Shown here: one piece after another, positions 1 to 5,274 of the stretch
How positions within the stretch are numbered: the stretch's first letter is position 1
How the letters are laid out: each line of letters begins with the position of its first letter
Origin: Terriglobia bacterium
GTDB taxonomy: Bacteria > Acidobacteriota > Terriglobia > UBA7540
NCBI GenBank assembly: GCA_030042795.1
Contig: JASHYZ010000679.1
Location: 1 to 7,234, forward strand
Length of the DNA: 7,234 nucleotides
Reading direction: 5' to 3'
Translations under genes and position numbers: made by a program
Notes under the pieces: model-generated
What the model saw: only the letters and a program-made list of their open reading frames with translations
Told to the model about the DNA's origin: nothing
Database searches by the model: none

Positions 1-2750
1 CGAAGCTCATCAAGGTCGGCACGGGCGGTGCCACGCTGGTTTGCCGCCAGTAGGATTTGGTCAGCGGCCAAGCGGGCCTGAAGCTGTTGGTCGACAAAGT
101 CAGCTTCCTTGGCTTGAGCCTGGACGGCGGAGAGAGTTCTTTGAGCCTTCGCGGAGCCTTCCGGGCCCCCCGCAGCGGCGTCTACCCGTGCTTTTGCGAT
201 CGTGGCGATCAGACCCATCACTCGCACTTGGCTCTTTTCGGCGAGCGCCACAGCCTGTCCCGCGGCCTTGTCAGCCGCCGGAATCTTACCTTGCTCTAAC
301 AACGCTCGCGCCAGGATCGCTTGGCCGTAGGCCTCATCATCCATTTGCCCTTCGCTGTGGGCCTCCTCAATCGCCGCAGGCAGCGCCGCTTGGGCGTCGG
401 CCGCGCGTCCATCTTCGATCTCCAGTGACGCGAGATCCATCTGACTCTCGGCCACGCCGCCTTTCTCCCCGAGATCACGCCGCAGCGCTAGAGCCTTTTC
501 GTAGTGATCGCGAGCTTCGGCCAGGTTGTCCTGCTGGAGCGCAACATCTCCCAGACCAGCTAGCGCATTCGCCAGTTGACGCTTGGTTCCAAGGCTGCTG
601 CAGATTTTGATGGCTTGCTGGTATTTGGTGCGAGCTTCAGCCAGCTTACCTTGGTTGTAAAGCACAAGCGCGACGTTGATGAACTCATGCGCTGTACCTC
701 CAGGGTCGCCGATTGCATCATACTTCGCGGCAGAGTCATCATACATTCGCAGCGCCGTAGCGAGATTGCCCTGGTCATAAACGACGTTGGCGATATTGTC
801 GAGCGCCTTCGCTGCTCCCTGGTCATCACCAATCTGGCGGTAGGCGGTCAAAGCCTGCTCGAACATCTGCCGGGCCCCGTCGGGGTCTCCCTGCCGCCAC
901 CGAATTCCCGCTGTGTCGTTCAGCGAAGCGGCCACGCCAGCTTCGTCCCCGGTCTGGCGGCGCACGTCGAGCGTCTCTTCGTATTTCTTCCGGGCCTCGG
1001 TGAGGTTACCCTGGTCAGCCAGCACGTCAGCAGTTTCTTCAAGGGCGGAGGCCGCCCCTTCGAGATCGCCGCTCTGTGCAAAGGCGCGCTGAGCCTCGGC
1101 TAGAGAGCTGAGTGCCTGATCTGGCCGGCCCAGCCTCCAAACCGCCGTCGCTTCGGTCAGCCGGGCTCGCGCTACTGCGAAGTTTGCGCCCAGCGCGCGC
1201 GCGCGGGCTTCCGCCCGCATCGCCGCAACATCCTCGCGCTTGAAGTCGGAAATAGACTCCGCCCAATCCGCCTCGGCGAGATCAATTCTGGGGTCCTCGC
1301 CGATGGGTGGCGGAAGCTGGTGCAGCGCAGCAAGTGTTGCTTGCACATCGTCATTCTTGCCCGCTTCCATTTCGGCAGCCAGAAGGCCGATGCCGTAATC
1401 AACATTGTCCGGGAAAAGACCGAACAGAGTGCGATAGACAGTCAGAGCCGAGTCCCATTGGTGGGCAAGGCTTCGATACTCGCCTTCCACCACCAACCGC
1501 GTTTGGCGAGAGAGACCGCCAGACAGGTCGAAGGCCTTCTCAGCCTCAGCTCGAGCCTGGGCATCGTAGCCGAGCTTCGTGAGTGCCACAGCCAAAACCG
1601 AGTGAGCTAGGGGAAACTGCGGGTCAGCGGCCACCGTTTTCTCGAGCGAAGCTCGCGCGCCAACTGAATCAAAAGCACGGACTTTGCCGAGGCCATCCGC
1701 GTAAAGCTTGGCAACCGCGGGGTTTGAGGGTAGTTCCGCGCGCACTTCGTCAGTCTCGCGCCCGGGAACCCCAGCGACCCCCAGAGCCTGTCGCAGACGA
1801 GCGCCGGTGCGGGAAACCAAGTCAAACAAGTCCGCCTCTGTTCCGGTCTCTGCGAAGGCTGTCAGAGTCTCGCCGGCGCGGGCATCTTGCAACCTCAAGT
1901 CCAGCCGAATCCGGCCGCCATCTCCGCCAGTCTGCTCGACATACGAACCAAGCACGACATAGTCTGCGCCCAGAAGGTCCCGAATTCTGGCCAATGTGTC
2001 TGGAGCCAGACTGTCACGGTCGGCTAGCGGAAGGCTCAATTTCAGCCGGGCGATGTTCTCCCCCGGAATGGCGCGAAGTTGTTCGCCTGCCGCAAGTTCC
2101 GATGTAATCATCTCGGGCAGCGCGGTGGAAAGCCAAGTTGTGCTCTGCTGTGGGGTCAAGCTTCTGAGGTCGAGCACAGCCACCGACGGTCGGAGGCGGA
2201 CGTTGAAACTGGCCAGGGATTCGTTTATCGAGATGCTGGGGGTGGCTTGCGACTTCCTGCGAAGCAGATAGATTCCCACAATCAGCAGCAGCAAAGCCAG
2301 AATCGAGCCAATTGTGAGCCAGAGGTTGCGCCGTGGCCGCTCGCCCTCGCCGGACTCGGCAACAATAGAACCCTCCGGCGGTCGCACGACGATGTGGGGG
2401 ATTTCCTCCCAGCGTTCCTGCACGACGGCTGCAAACCTGTACCCACGCCGAGGTATGGTCTCGATATACGTGTTCTCGCCCGAATTCTTGCCCAGCGCCT
2501 TTCGCAGCGCCGAGATGTTTTGAGTGAGGTTGTTCTCCTCAACCACGGTATCTGGCCAGATCCTTCTCATAAGCTCATCCTTCTCGAGAATGTGCCCAGG
2601 ATTCTCTACTAGCGCGAGCAGGGTGTCGAAAGCCTTGGGCGTAAGAGGAATGGGGGTCCGCTGGTGAAAAAGAAGCTTTTCACCGGTGTCAATACGGAAA
2701 GGACCGAATTCGTAGAAGCGCTTACCGCTCTGTGACTTAGATGCGTTCAC
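1..2750 (-). CDS. Winged-helix DNA-binding, single-pass membrane, TPR-repeat regulator (3' end off window)
   Basis: The frame is open from a GTG at 2750-2748 to the left edge: 916 residues with no stop seen, C-terminus missing. The start is forced, because an in-frame TGA lies at 2771-2769 and GTG is the only start codon between it and the DNA-binding domain; no good Shine-Dalgarno precedes it. Residues about 12-110 are an OmpR/PhoB/CadC-type winged helix (LTPKAFDTLLALV at 36-48, recognition-helix region NLTQNISALRKAL at 74-86, wing PRRGYRF at 100-106). Residues 142-163 are one membrane helix followed by RRK, so the N-terminus is cytosolic and the rest is probably periplasmic. Residues about 189-325 resemble the TolB-N/FlgO-like domain (SVAVLDL, LGADYVVLGSYV, RLQDARAGETL). 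From about 343 onward the protein is TPR. By family it is a ToxR/CadC-like one-component regulator that needs no separate kinase. The ligand and target genes are unknown; the adjacent divergent spacer is the natural candidate target (inference). Confidence 0.9.
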   Translation of the reverse strand, partial: MNASKSQSGKRFYEFGPFRIDTGEKLLFHQRTPIPLTPKAFDTLLALVENPGHILEKDELMRRIWPDTVVEENNLTQNISALRKALGKNSGENTYIETIPRRGYRFAAVVQERWEEIPHIVVRPPEGSIVAESGEGERPRRNLWLTIGSILALLLLIVGIYLLRRKSQATPSISINESLASFNVRLRPSVAVLDLRSLTPQQSTTWLSTALPEMITSELAAGEQLRAIPGENIARLKLSLPLADRDSLAPDTLARIRDLLGADYVVLGSYVEQTGGDGGRIRLDLRLQDARAGETLTAFAETGTEADLFDLVSRTGARLRQALGVAGVPGRETDEVRAELPSNPAVAKLYADGLGKVRAFDSVGARASLEKTVAADPQFPLAHSVLAVALTKLGYDAQARAEAEKAFDLSGGLSRQTRLVVEGEYRSLAHQWDSALTVYRTLFGLFPDNVDYGIGLLAAEMEAGKNDDVQATLAALHQLPPPIGEDPRIDLAEADWAESISDFKREDVAAMRAEARARALGANFAVARARLTEATAVWRLGRPDQALSSLAEAQRAFAQSGDLEGAASALEETADVLADQGNLTEARKKYEETLDVRRQTGDEAGVAASLNDTAGIRWRQGDPDGARQMFEQALTAYRQIGDDQGAAKALDNIANVVYDQGNLATALRMYDDSAAKYDAIGDPGGTAHEFINVALVLYNQGKLAEARTKYQQAIKICSSLGTKRQLANALAGLGDVALQQDNLAEARDHYEKALALRRDLGEKGGVAESQMDLASLEIEDGRAADAQAALPAAIEEAHSEGQMDDEAYGQAILARALLEQGKIPAADKAAGQAVALAEKSQVRVMGLIATIAKARVDAAAGGPEGSAKAQRTLSAVQAQAKEADFVDQQLQARLAADQILLAANQRGTARADLDEL
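171..1130 (-). repeat. Eight in-register 40-residue TPR units within the regulator
   Basis: The conserved glycine of the motif Q-G-N-L-x-E-A recurs at residues 541, 581, 621, 661, 701, 741, 781 and 821. This is exactly 40 residues, or 120 bp, each time, with no insertion or deletion. On the plus strand the matching signal (typically acc/gcc before ctggtc-like bases) recurs next to positions 1131, 1011, 891, 771, 651, 531, 411 and 291. Each unit carries an A-x-x-x-Y/F-E/Q-x-A-L helix B and a G-D-x-x-G-x-A turn. This matches the 40-residue TPR subtype of kinesin light chain and LGN-like proteins rather than the standard 34-residue TPR. Less regular TPR-like helices precede it from about residue 343. 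The last two units (DGRAADAQ, QGKIPAAD) are the most diverged. A protein- or peptide-binding superhelix is the expected role. Confidence 0.85.
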
Positions 2751-2755
2751 AAAAG

Positions 2756-2794
2756 ATTCACTAAACTTTCAGCATGCGCTAATTACTTTCACTA
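2756..2794. promoter_or_regulatory. Repeated TGAAAGT / TAGTGAA elements before the regulator start
   Basis: Read on the minus strand, TGAAAGT occurs at 2791-2785 and 2771-2765, exactly 20 bp apart. TAGTGAA occurs at 2794-2788 and 2763-2757, 31 bp apart. The upstream copies overlap to form TAGTGAAAGT. OmpR-family winged helices commonly bind direct repeats, so these could be operator half-sites for the adjacent regulator itself. That link is an inference from spacing and position. Confidence 0.3.
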
Positions 2795-2870
2795 GCCAAG
2801 GCCGTAGCGTGAACGAGGATGGCGCACGGTTAGGCGCTAGCGGCTTTTGAGGAAAAGCTAAATCTTAGCG
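2777..2870. promoter_or_regulatory. Cluster of TAGCG/CGCTA pentamers
   Basis: CGCTA lies at 2777-2781, TAGCG at 2805-2809, the palindrome CGCTAGCG at 2835-2842, and TAGCG at 2866-2870. The first bases of successive elements are 28, 30 and 31 bp apart, close to three DNA turns each. The last two are also part of a near-repeat, TAGCGG followed by one base and TT. A binding-site array for a regulator of the divergent genes is possible. The motif is short and was noticed after the fact, so chance is not excluded. Confidence 0.25.
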
Positions 2871-2881
2871 GATTGAGAGGG

Positions 2882-2942
2882 GCTCCGCAACGTCACGGGA
2901 ATGTTACAGGACCTCAGGCTGGTTGAAAGGGCATTGCGGAGC
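2882..2942. repeat. 9-bp perfect inverted repeat upstream of the 78-aa gene
   Basis: GCTCCGCAA at 2882-2890 is perfectly complementary to TTGCGGAGC at 2934-2942, with 43 nt between. If transcribed on the plus strand it would close a large stem-loop ending 31 nt before the ATG at 2974 and leaving the ribosome binding site free. The loop contains the first copy of the 14-bp direct repeat and the palindrome CCTCAGG. Leader structure or operator are both possible. Confidence 0.45.
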
Positions 2943-3072
2943 GAGACGTAGCCGAACAAGAGGGAAGAATCTTATGGTCGCCGAAACAGGCTTTCTGGTG
3001 ATCCTCGACAAGGAAAGCGGAGCAGTGGAAGGTTGGTGTGACGACCTCGACGATCTGGCGGGAATGTTACAG
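2896..3072 (+). repeat. 14-bp perfect direct repeat, two copies 163 bp apart
   Basis: CGGGAATGTTACAG occurs at 2896-2909, in the leader, and again at 3059-3072, inside the 78-aa gene where it helps encode GMLQPG. The flanks do not match, and 163 bp is not a multiple of three, so this is not an in-frame gene duplication. A match this long in so short an interval is unlikely by chance locally, although one such match somewhere in 7 kb would not be extraordinary. Confidence 0.6.
2961..2967 (+). promoter_or_regulatory. Ribosome binding site of the 78-aa gene
   Basis: AGGGAAG sits 6 nt before the ATG at 2974. It decides the start: the same frame is open further upstream to a TTG at 2923, but that codon has no comparable site and would add a basic, low-plausibility stretch. 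Confidence 0.6.
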
Positions 3073-3210
3073 CCGGGGGCGGTGGCAAGAGTCTCGGCTT
3101 TTCGGCTTGGACCCATCTACCATTCGTTCGACTTGAGTGGCAGGGGTATGGCGTCCGAATCCAAGACTGACCTGCGCGCACATCTGAAGGCCGCCCTGAA
3201 ACCCGCCTGA
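2974..3210 (+). CDS. Orphan small protein, 78 aa, function unknown
   Basis: I do not recognise this protein. Support for a real gene: a good AGGGAAG ribosome binding site 6 nt before the ATG; about two thirds G/C at third codon positions by hand count; and a balanced composition without the Arg/Pro/Ser excess of antisense shadow frames. Residues about 7-12 (FLVILD) look like a beta-strand. Residues 13-33 are acidic and carry Trp21 and Cys22 (EGWCDDLDDLAGML). Residues 36-53 could form strands (AVARVSAFRLGPIYHSFD), and residues 65-76 a basic C-terminal helix (TDLRAHLKAALK). There is no signal peptide or membrane segment, so it is probably cytosolic. It is divergent from the wHTH-TPR gene and 270 bp upstream of the XRE gene, so it could be regulated by either. 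It might alternatively be a chance frame in a longer non-coding region. Confidence 0.55.
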   Translation: MVAETGFLVILDKESGAVEGWCDDLDDLAGMLQPGAVARVSAFRLGPIYHSFDLSGRGMASESKTDLRAHLKAALKPA

Positions 3211-3223
3211 CCGGGAGGGTTGG

Positions 3224-3238
3224 GCGGACTTGGTCCGC
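3224..3238 (+). terminator. Stem-loop just after the 78-aa gene, possible terminator
   Basis: GCGGAC (3224-3229) pairs perfectly with GTCCGC (3233-3238) around a TTG loop, 13 nt after the TGA stop at 3208-3210. No T-run follows (next bases are ggggtgg), so it is not a classical intrinsic terminator. It could mark the 3' end of the small gene by processing, or be the first hairpin of a longer structured leader. A weaker stem, GGTGGC/GCTACC (3241-3246 with 3253-3258, one G-U), follows directly. Confidence 0.3.
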
Positions 3239-3285
3239 GGGGTGGCAGCAGAGCTACCAAGTGGAGGGAGTCGAGAATCGAGGAA

Positions 3286-3379
3286 GGGAGTGGGGGGAGA
3301 AGGGGGACGGCTCGCCCGCGGCCTAGACCACCGGCGAGCCGTAAATTTTACTCTCACTCCCACCCTCGGGCTTCGAGGG
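3286..3379 (+). promoter_or_regulatory. Hairpin-rich, purine-skewed leader region before the XRE gene
   Basis: Within the 270-bp gap 3211-3480, ACGGCTCGCC (3307-3316) pairs perfectly with GGCGAGCCGT (3333-3342), a 10-bp GC-rich stem with a 16-nt loop. It is followed by AAATTTTA, so it could act as a weak terminator for the gene upstream. An outer stem GGGAGTGGGGG (3286-3296) can pair with CTCTCACTCCC (3351-3361) using two G-U pairs. A further hairpin CCCTCG/CGAGGG lies at 3363-3368 and 3374-3379 with a 5-nt loop. Downstream, TATAGT at 3410-3415 resembles a -10 element but has no recognisable -35. No open frame of convincing composition exists here. Possibilities are a structured 5' leader, a small RNA, or a terminator next to a promoter. 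Confidence 0.4.
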
Positions 3380-3451
3380 GAGGCCGAAGGGAGGAAAGCT
3401 CGAAATCCGTATAGTGGGCAAGGAAGCGTATGACGTACAGGCAGCACTAGT

Positions 3452-3472
3452 CTTAGGGCACACTAAGGGAGG
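3452..3472 (+). promoter_or_regulatory. XRE gene ribosome binding site with overlapping inverted repeat
   Basis: GGGAGG at 3467-3472 lies 8 nt before the ATG at 3481 and supports that start. The inverted repeat CTTAG (3452-3456) / CTAAG (3463-3467) with a 6-nt spacer ends on the first G of this site. The repeat could be an operator half-site pair for the encoded HTH protein, or a weak hairpin at the ribosome binding site. At 5 bp it is suggestive only. Confidence 0.45.
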
Positions 3473-3480
3473 GTAGCAAG

Positions 3481-3864
3481 ATGTCAATTGGTCAGAGAAT
3501 TCGTCACCTGCGCGATCAGAAAGGACTTTCGCAAGGCGACATTGAAAGACGTACGGGAATGCTCCGCGGCTATATTTCAAGAGTGGAGCACGGCCACACT
3601 GTTCCGTCTATTGAGACTTTGCAGAGATTCGCAGGGGCGCTAGACGTTCCATTATACCGGCTCTTCTACACGGCTCATGACGAGGCGCTGCCAGCCGCAT
3701 CAGGCGGAAAGCCTCCAGCCACACTCGAGGAAATGGCACAAGCCTCGGGCACAGACGGATCAGACGCCAGGTTCTTGCTGCAGCTCAAAGACTTAGTTGG
3801 ACAGATCGTGGAGTCGGATCGAGCCTTTCTGCTCGATTGCGCTCGCAAGCTCGCAAGCCGTTGA
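3481..3864 (+). CDS. XRE-family (Cro/CI-type) helix-turn-helix regulator, 127 aa
   Basis: Residues 4-63 form an HTH_3/XRE domain: IGQRIRHLRDQKGLSQGDIE, turn at RTGM, recognition helix near LRGYISRVEHG (28-38), then VPSIETLQRFAGALDVPLYRLF (41-62), the usual final helices. Such domains bind short palindromic operators as dimers. A linker rich in Ala, Gly and Pro (about 68-82) leads to a helical tail (about 95-127, ending DRAFLLDCARKLASR) that is probably for dimerisation; it has no ligand or protease domain. The length and the GDIERRTG plus SRVEHGHTVPSIETL pattern match small XRE regulators I associate with Acidobacteriota, often present in several copies. ATG plus GGGAGG fixes the start. The gene stands alone, with a non-coding leader upstream and convergent to the aminotransferase. 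Autoregulation is plausible; no antitoxin partner is visible beside it, so a toxin-antitoxin role is not supported. Confidence 0.9.
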   Translation: MSIGQRIRHLRDQKGLSQGDIERRTGMLRGYISRVEHGHTVPSIETLQRFAGALDVPLYRLFYTAHDEALPAASGGKPPATLEEMAQASGTDGSDARFLLQLKDLVGQIVESDRAFLLDCARKLASR

Positions 3865-4081
3865 AAACTAAGGTGTAAAACATTCGGCCAACTGAGATCG
3901 ACCGTGCTATGAGGGGTCTGGACGGTAGCAACACGCTTTACCGTCTGTCCGATCCTCGCGCATTCTTCAGGACGCTACGGCTGGCATTCTCCAAGTCACT
4001 TCAGGGCAGACCTTGCTCACACGGGTTGCCGTACCGGTCGTTTAGCTTCATCAAGGTGGCAGCGAAGCACGAACGGTGAAC
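3865..4081. other. Convergent intergenic region, no gene seen
   Basis: This spacer lies between the 3' ends of the XRE gene (plus) and the aminotransferase gene (minus), where terminators for both strands are expected. The best stem is GACGGTA (3921-3927) with TACCGTC (3939-3945), 7 bp with an 11-nt loop, but no T-run follows on either strand. A weaker GCTTC/GAAGC pair lies at 4045-4049 and 4064-4068. The heptamer CTTCAGG occurs at 3965-3971 and 3999-4005. I see no coding frame of note and no tRNA-like structure. Confidence 0.5.
3921..3945. terminator. Possible bidirectional terminator hairpin
   Basis: The perfect 7-bp inverted repeat GACGGTA/TACCGTC with an 11-nt loop lies 57 nt after the XRE stop codon and about 135 bp after the end of the aminotransferase gene. 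Position between convergent genes favours termination, but the missing T-run makes it weak. Confidence 0.25.
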
Positions 4082-4088
4082 TCACCGT
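4073..4088. repeat. Near-perfect palindrome over the aminotransferase stop codon
   Basis: ACGGTGA (4073-4079) and TCACCGT (4082-4088) are perfect inverted copies separated by 2 bp. The right arm includes the gene's TGA stop (4084-4082). A 2-nt loop cannot close fully as RNA, so a DNA-level site or chance is more likely than a terminator. Confidence 0.4.
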
Positions 4089-5266
4089 GACACCAGTTTG
4101 CCTAACCGGCGTGCTGCTTCGTCCAGTGTGGCGTCAGTCTTAGAAAAACAGAAGCGGACCTGCTGACTGCCTGCAGCGGCGGCGCTGTAAAAGCTGCTGC
4201 CAGGCACGACGGCCACGCCGATCTCACGGACCAGGTACTGCGCGAACTCGACGTCATTCGGAAATGCAAAGCCCGAGATGTCGGTCATGATGTAATAGGC
4301 GCCACGCGGCTTGTAGCACCGAAAGCCCGCAGCGCCTAGCGACCCCAGCATGAGATCACGGCGGCGCTCATAATCTGTAGACAGCCGAAGGTAGTAGTCC
4401 TCGGGCATCCGGAGGGCCGTGACGCCCGCTTCCTGTAACGGTGCCGCAGCACCGACAGTCAGGAAGTCGTGCATCTTGCGAATGGCGTTGCTCACCTCGG
4501 GCGCTGCAATGGCGTATCCTACCCGCCAGCCTGTTACGCTGTAAGTTTTGGAGAGAGCGTTCAGCGTGATGGTTCGCTCGCGCATCTCTGGCAATGTGGC
4601 CATTGATACGTGACGGGTGCCATCGTAGGTCATGTACTGGTAGATTTCGTCGGTTATCACGTAGGCGCCGGATCCCAACACGGCATCGGCAATAATGCCT
4701 AACTCTTCCCGCGAAAAAACCTTGCCGGTGGGATTATTGGGAGTGTTCAGGATCACGGCTCGCGTCCGGCCGTTTACTGCGGCGCAAAACTCATCGGGGT
4801 CGAAATTCCAGTCCGGCGGCCTGAGTCGAACGAACCGCGGCACCGACCCGCAAATGATAGCGTCCGGGCCGTAGTTTTCGTAGAAAGGCTCGAATACCAC
4901 CACTTCATCGCCGGGATCGACGACGGCAAGAAGTGATGCGATCATAGCCTCGGTGGCGCCGCAGGTCACGGTGATCTCGCGCTCCGGATTAATCGCAAGG
5001 CCGGTATCATGCTCGAAGCGCTCAGCGATCGCGCGCCGGAATTCGCGTGCGCCCCAAGTGATGGCATATTGATTGACGTCGGCTGCGATGGCGCGCTGTG
5101 CGGCCTCCTTCACCTCGGTAGGAGCTGCGAAGTCCGGAAAACCCTGAGCCAGATTCATGGCGCCATGTTCCAGCGCCAGCCGCGTCATTTCGCGAATCAC
5201 GGATTCCGTGAACTGGCTAGCCTTACGTGAAATGTGGTGTTCGTAGATCGGCGCCACGACTCCCAT
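4082..5266 (-). CDS. Class I/II PLP-dependent aminotransferase (aspartate / kynurenine / methionine aminotransferase-like)
   Basis: The chosen start is ATG at 5266-5264 (394 aa), preceded by AGGAG. The frame is open to a TTG at 5290 (402 aa), but that adds a non-conserved tail. In the 394-residue numbering the fold-type I aminotransferase residues are all visible: GFPDF at 42-46, NQYAITWG at 65-72, GATEA at 103-107 (cofactor phosphate loop), EPFYENY at 126-132, the cofactor-ring Asn178 in NNPTGK, Asp206 and Tyr209 in TDEIYQY, catalytic Lys240 in ALSKTYSVTGWRVGY with phosphate-binding Arg248, and substrate-carboxylate Arg371 in QQVRFCFSK. The enzyme is cytosolic and exchanges the amino group of an amino acid with a 2-oxo acid. 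The EPFYENY segment and overall length resemble the kynurenine/glutamine/methionine transaminase subgroup more than classical AspC. The exact substrate cannot be read from sequence. It follows the lytic transglycosylase gene by 64 bp on the same strand, suggesting co-transcription. Confidence 0.93.
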   Translation of the reverse strand: MGVVAPIYEHHISRKASQFTESVIREMTRLALEHGAMNLAQGFPDFAAPTEVKEAAQRAIAADVNQYAITWGAREFRRAIAERFEHDTGLAINPEREITVTCGATEAMIASLLAVVDPGDEVVVFEPFYENYGPDAIICGSVPRFVRLRPPDWNFDPDEFCAAVNGRTRAVILNTPNNPTGKVFSREELGIIADAVLGSGAYVITDEIYQYMTYDGTRHVSMATLPEMRERTITLNALSKTYSVTGWRVGYAIAAPEVSNAIRKMHDFLTVGAAAPLQEAGVTALRMPEDYYLRLSTDYERRRDLMLGSLGAAGFRCYKPRGAYYIMTDISGFAFPNDVEFAQYLVREIGVAVVPGSSFYSAAAAGSQQVRFCFSKTDATLDEAARRLGKLVSR

Positions 5267-5269
5267 TTG

Positions 5270-5274
5270 CTCCT
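5270..5274 (-). promoter_or_regulatory. Ribosome binding site of the aminotransferase
   Basis: On the minus strand AGGAG lies 3 nt before the ATG at 5266, a short but usable spacing. It favours this start over the TTG at 5290, eight codons upstream, which has only a distant GGGA. The 5267-5330 gap shows no terminator or promoter, consistent with one transcript from the gene upstream. Confidence 0.45.

Larger units (their letters stand above)
2751..2973. promoter_or_regulatory. Divergent intergenic control region between the wHTH-TPR gene and the 78-aa gene
   Basis: This spacer must hold the promoters of both divergent genes. I could not find a convincing -35/-10 pair on either strand. It does hold several short repeated elements, listed separately: TGAAAGT and TAGTGAA copies next to the minus-strand GTG, a set of TAGCG/CGCTA pentamers, a 9-bp inverted repeat and one copy of a 14-bp direct repeat. 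It is more AT-rich than its surroundings near the minus-strand start, as expected for a promoter. The regulatory role is inferred from position and repeat content. Confidence 0.55.

Noticed and set aside
41..610. Plus-strand open frame of 189 codons
   Set aside because: Rich in Arg, Pro and Ser and directly antisense to the clear TPR coding frame; a shadow of GC-biased codons.
576..1103. Plus-strand open frame of 175 codons
   Set aside because: Antisense to the in-register TPR repeats; its apparent regularity comes from those repeats.
291..1140. Regular 120-bp repeats resembling a tandem DNA repeat or CRISPR-like array
   Set aside because: The units are diverged, contiguous and coding: they are TPR motifs, with no identical repeats separated by unique spacers.
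1583..2612. Plus-strand open frames of 174 and 177 codons
   Set aside because: Antisense to the TolB-N-like, membrane and winged-helix parts of the regulator, with no domain signal of their own.
2923..2973. TTG start extending the small protein by 17 residues
   Set aside because: The added stretch is basic and would overlap the inverted-repeat arm; the ATG at 2974 has a far better ribosome binding site.
3067..3580. Minus-strand frames of 126 and 85 codons across the spacer and the XRE start
   Set aside because: Overlap the 78-aa gene and the XRE gene, have low-complexity Arg/Pro/Ser composition, and no ribosome binding site was seen.
3481..3864. XRE protein as an antitoxin of a toxin-antitoxin pair
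   Set aside because: No adjacent or overlapping small toxin-like gene on the same strand; both flanks are non-coding.
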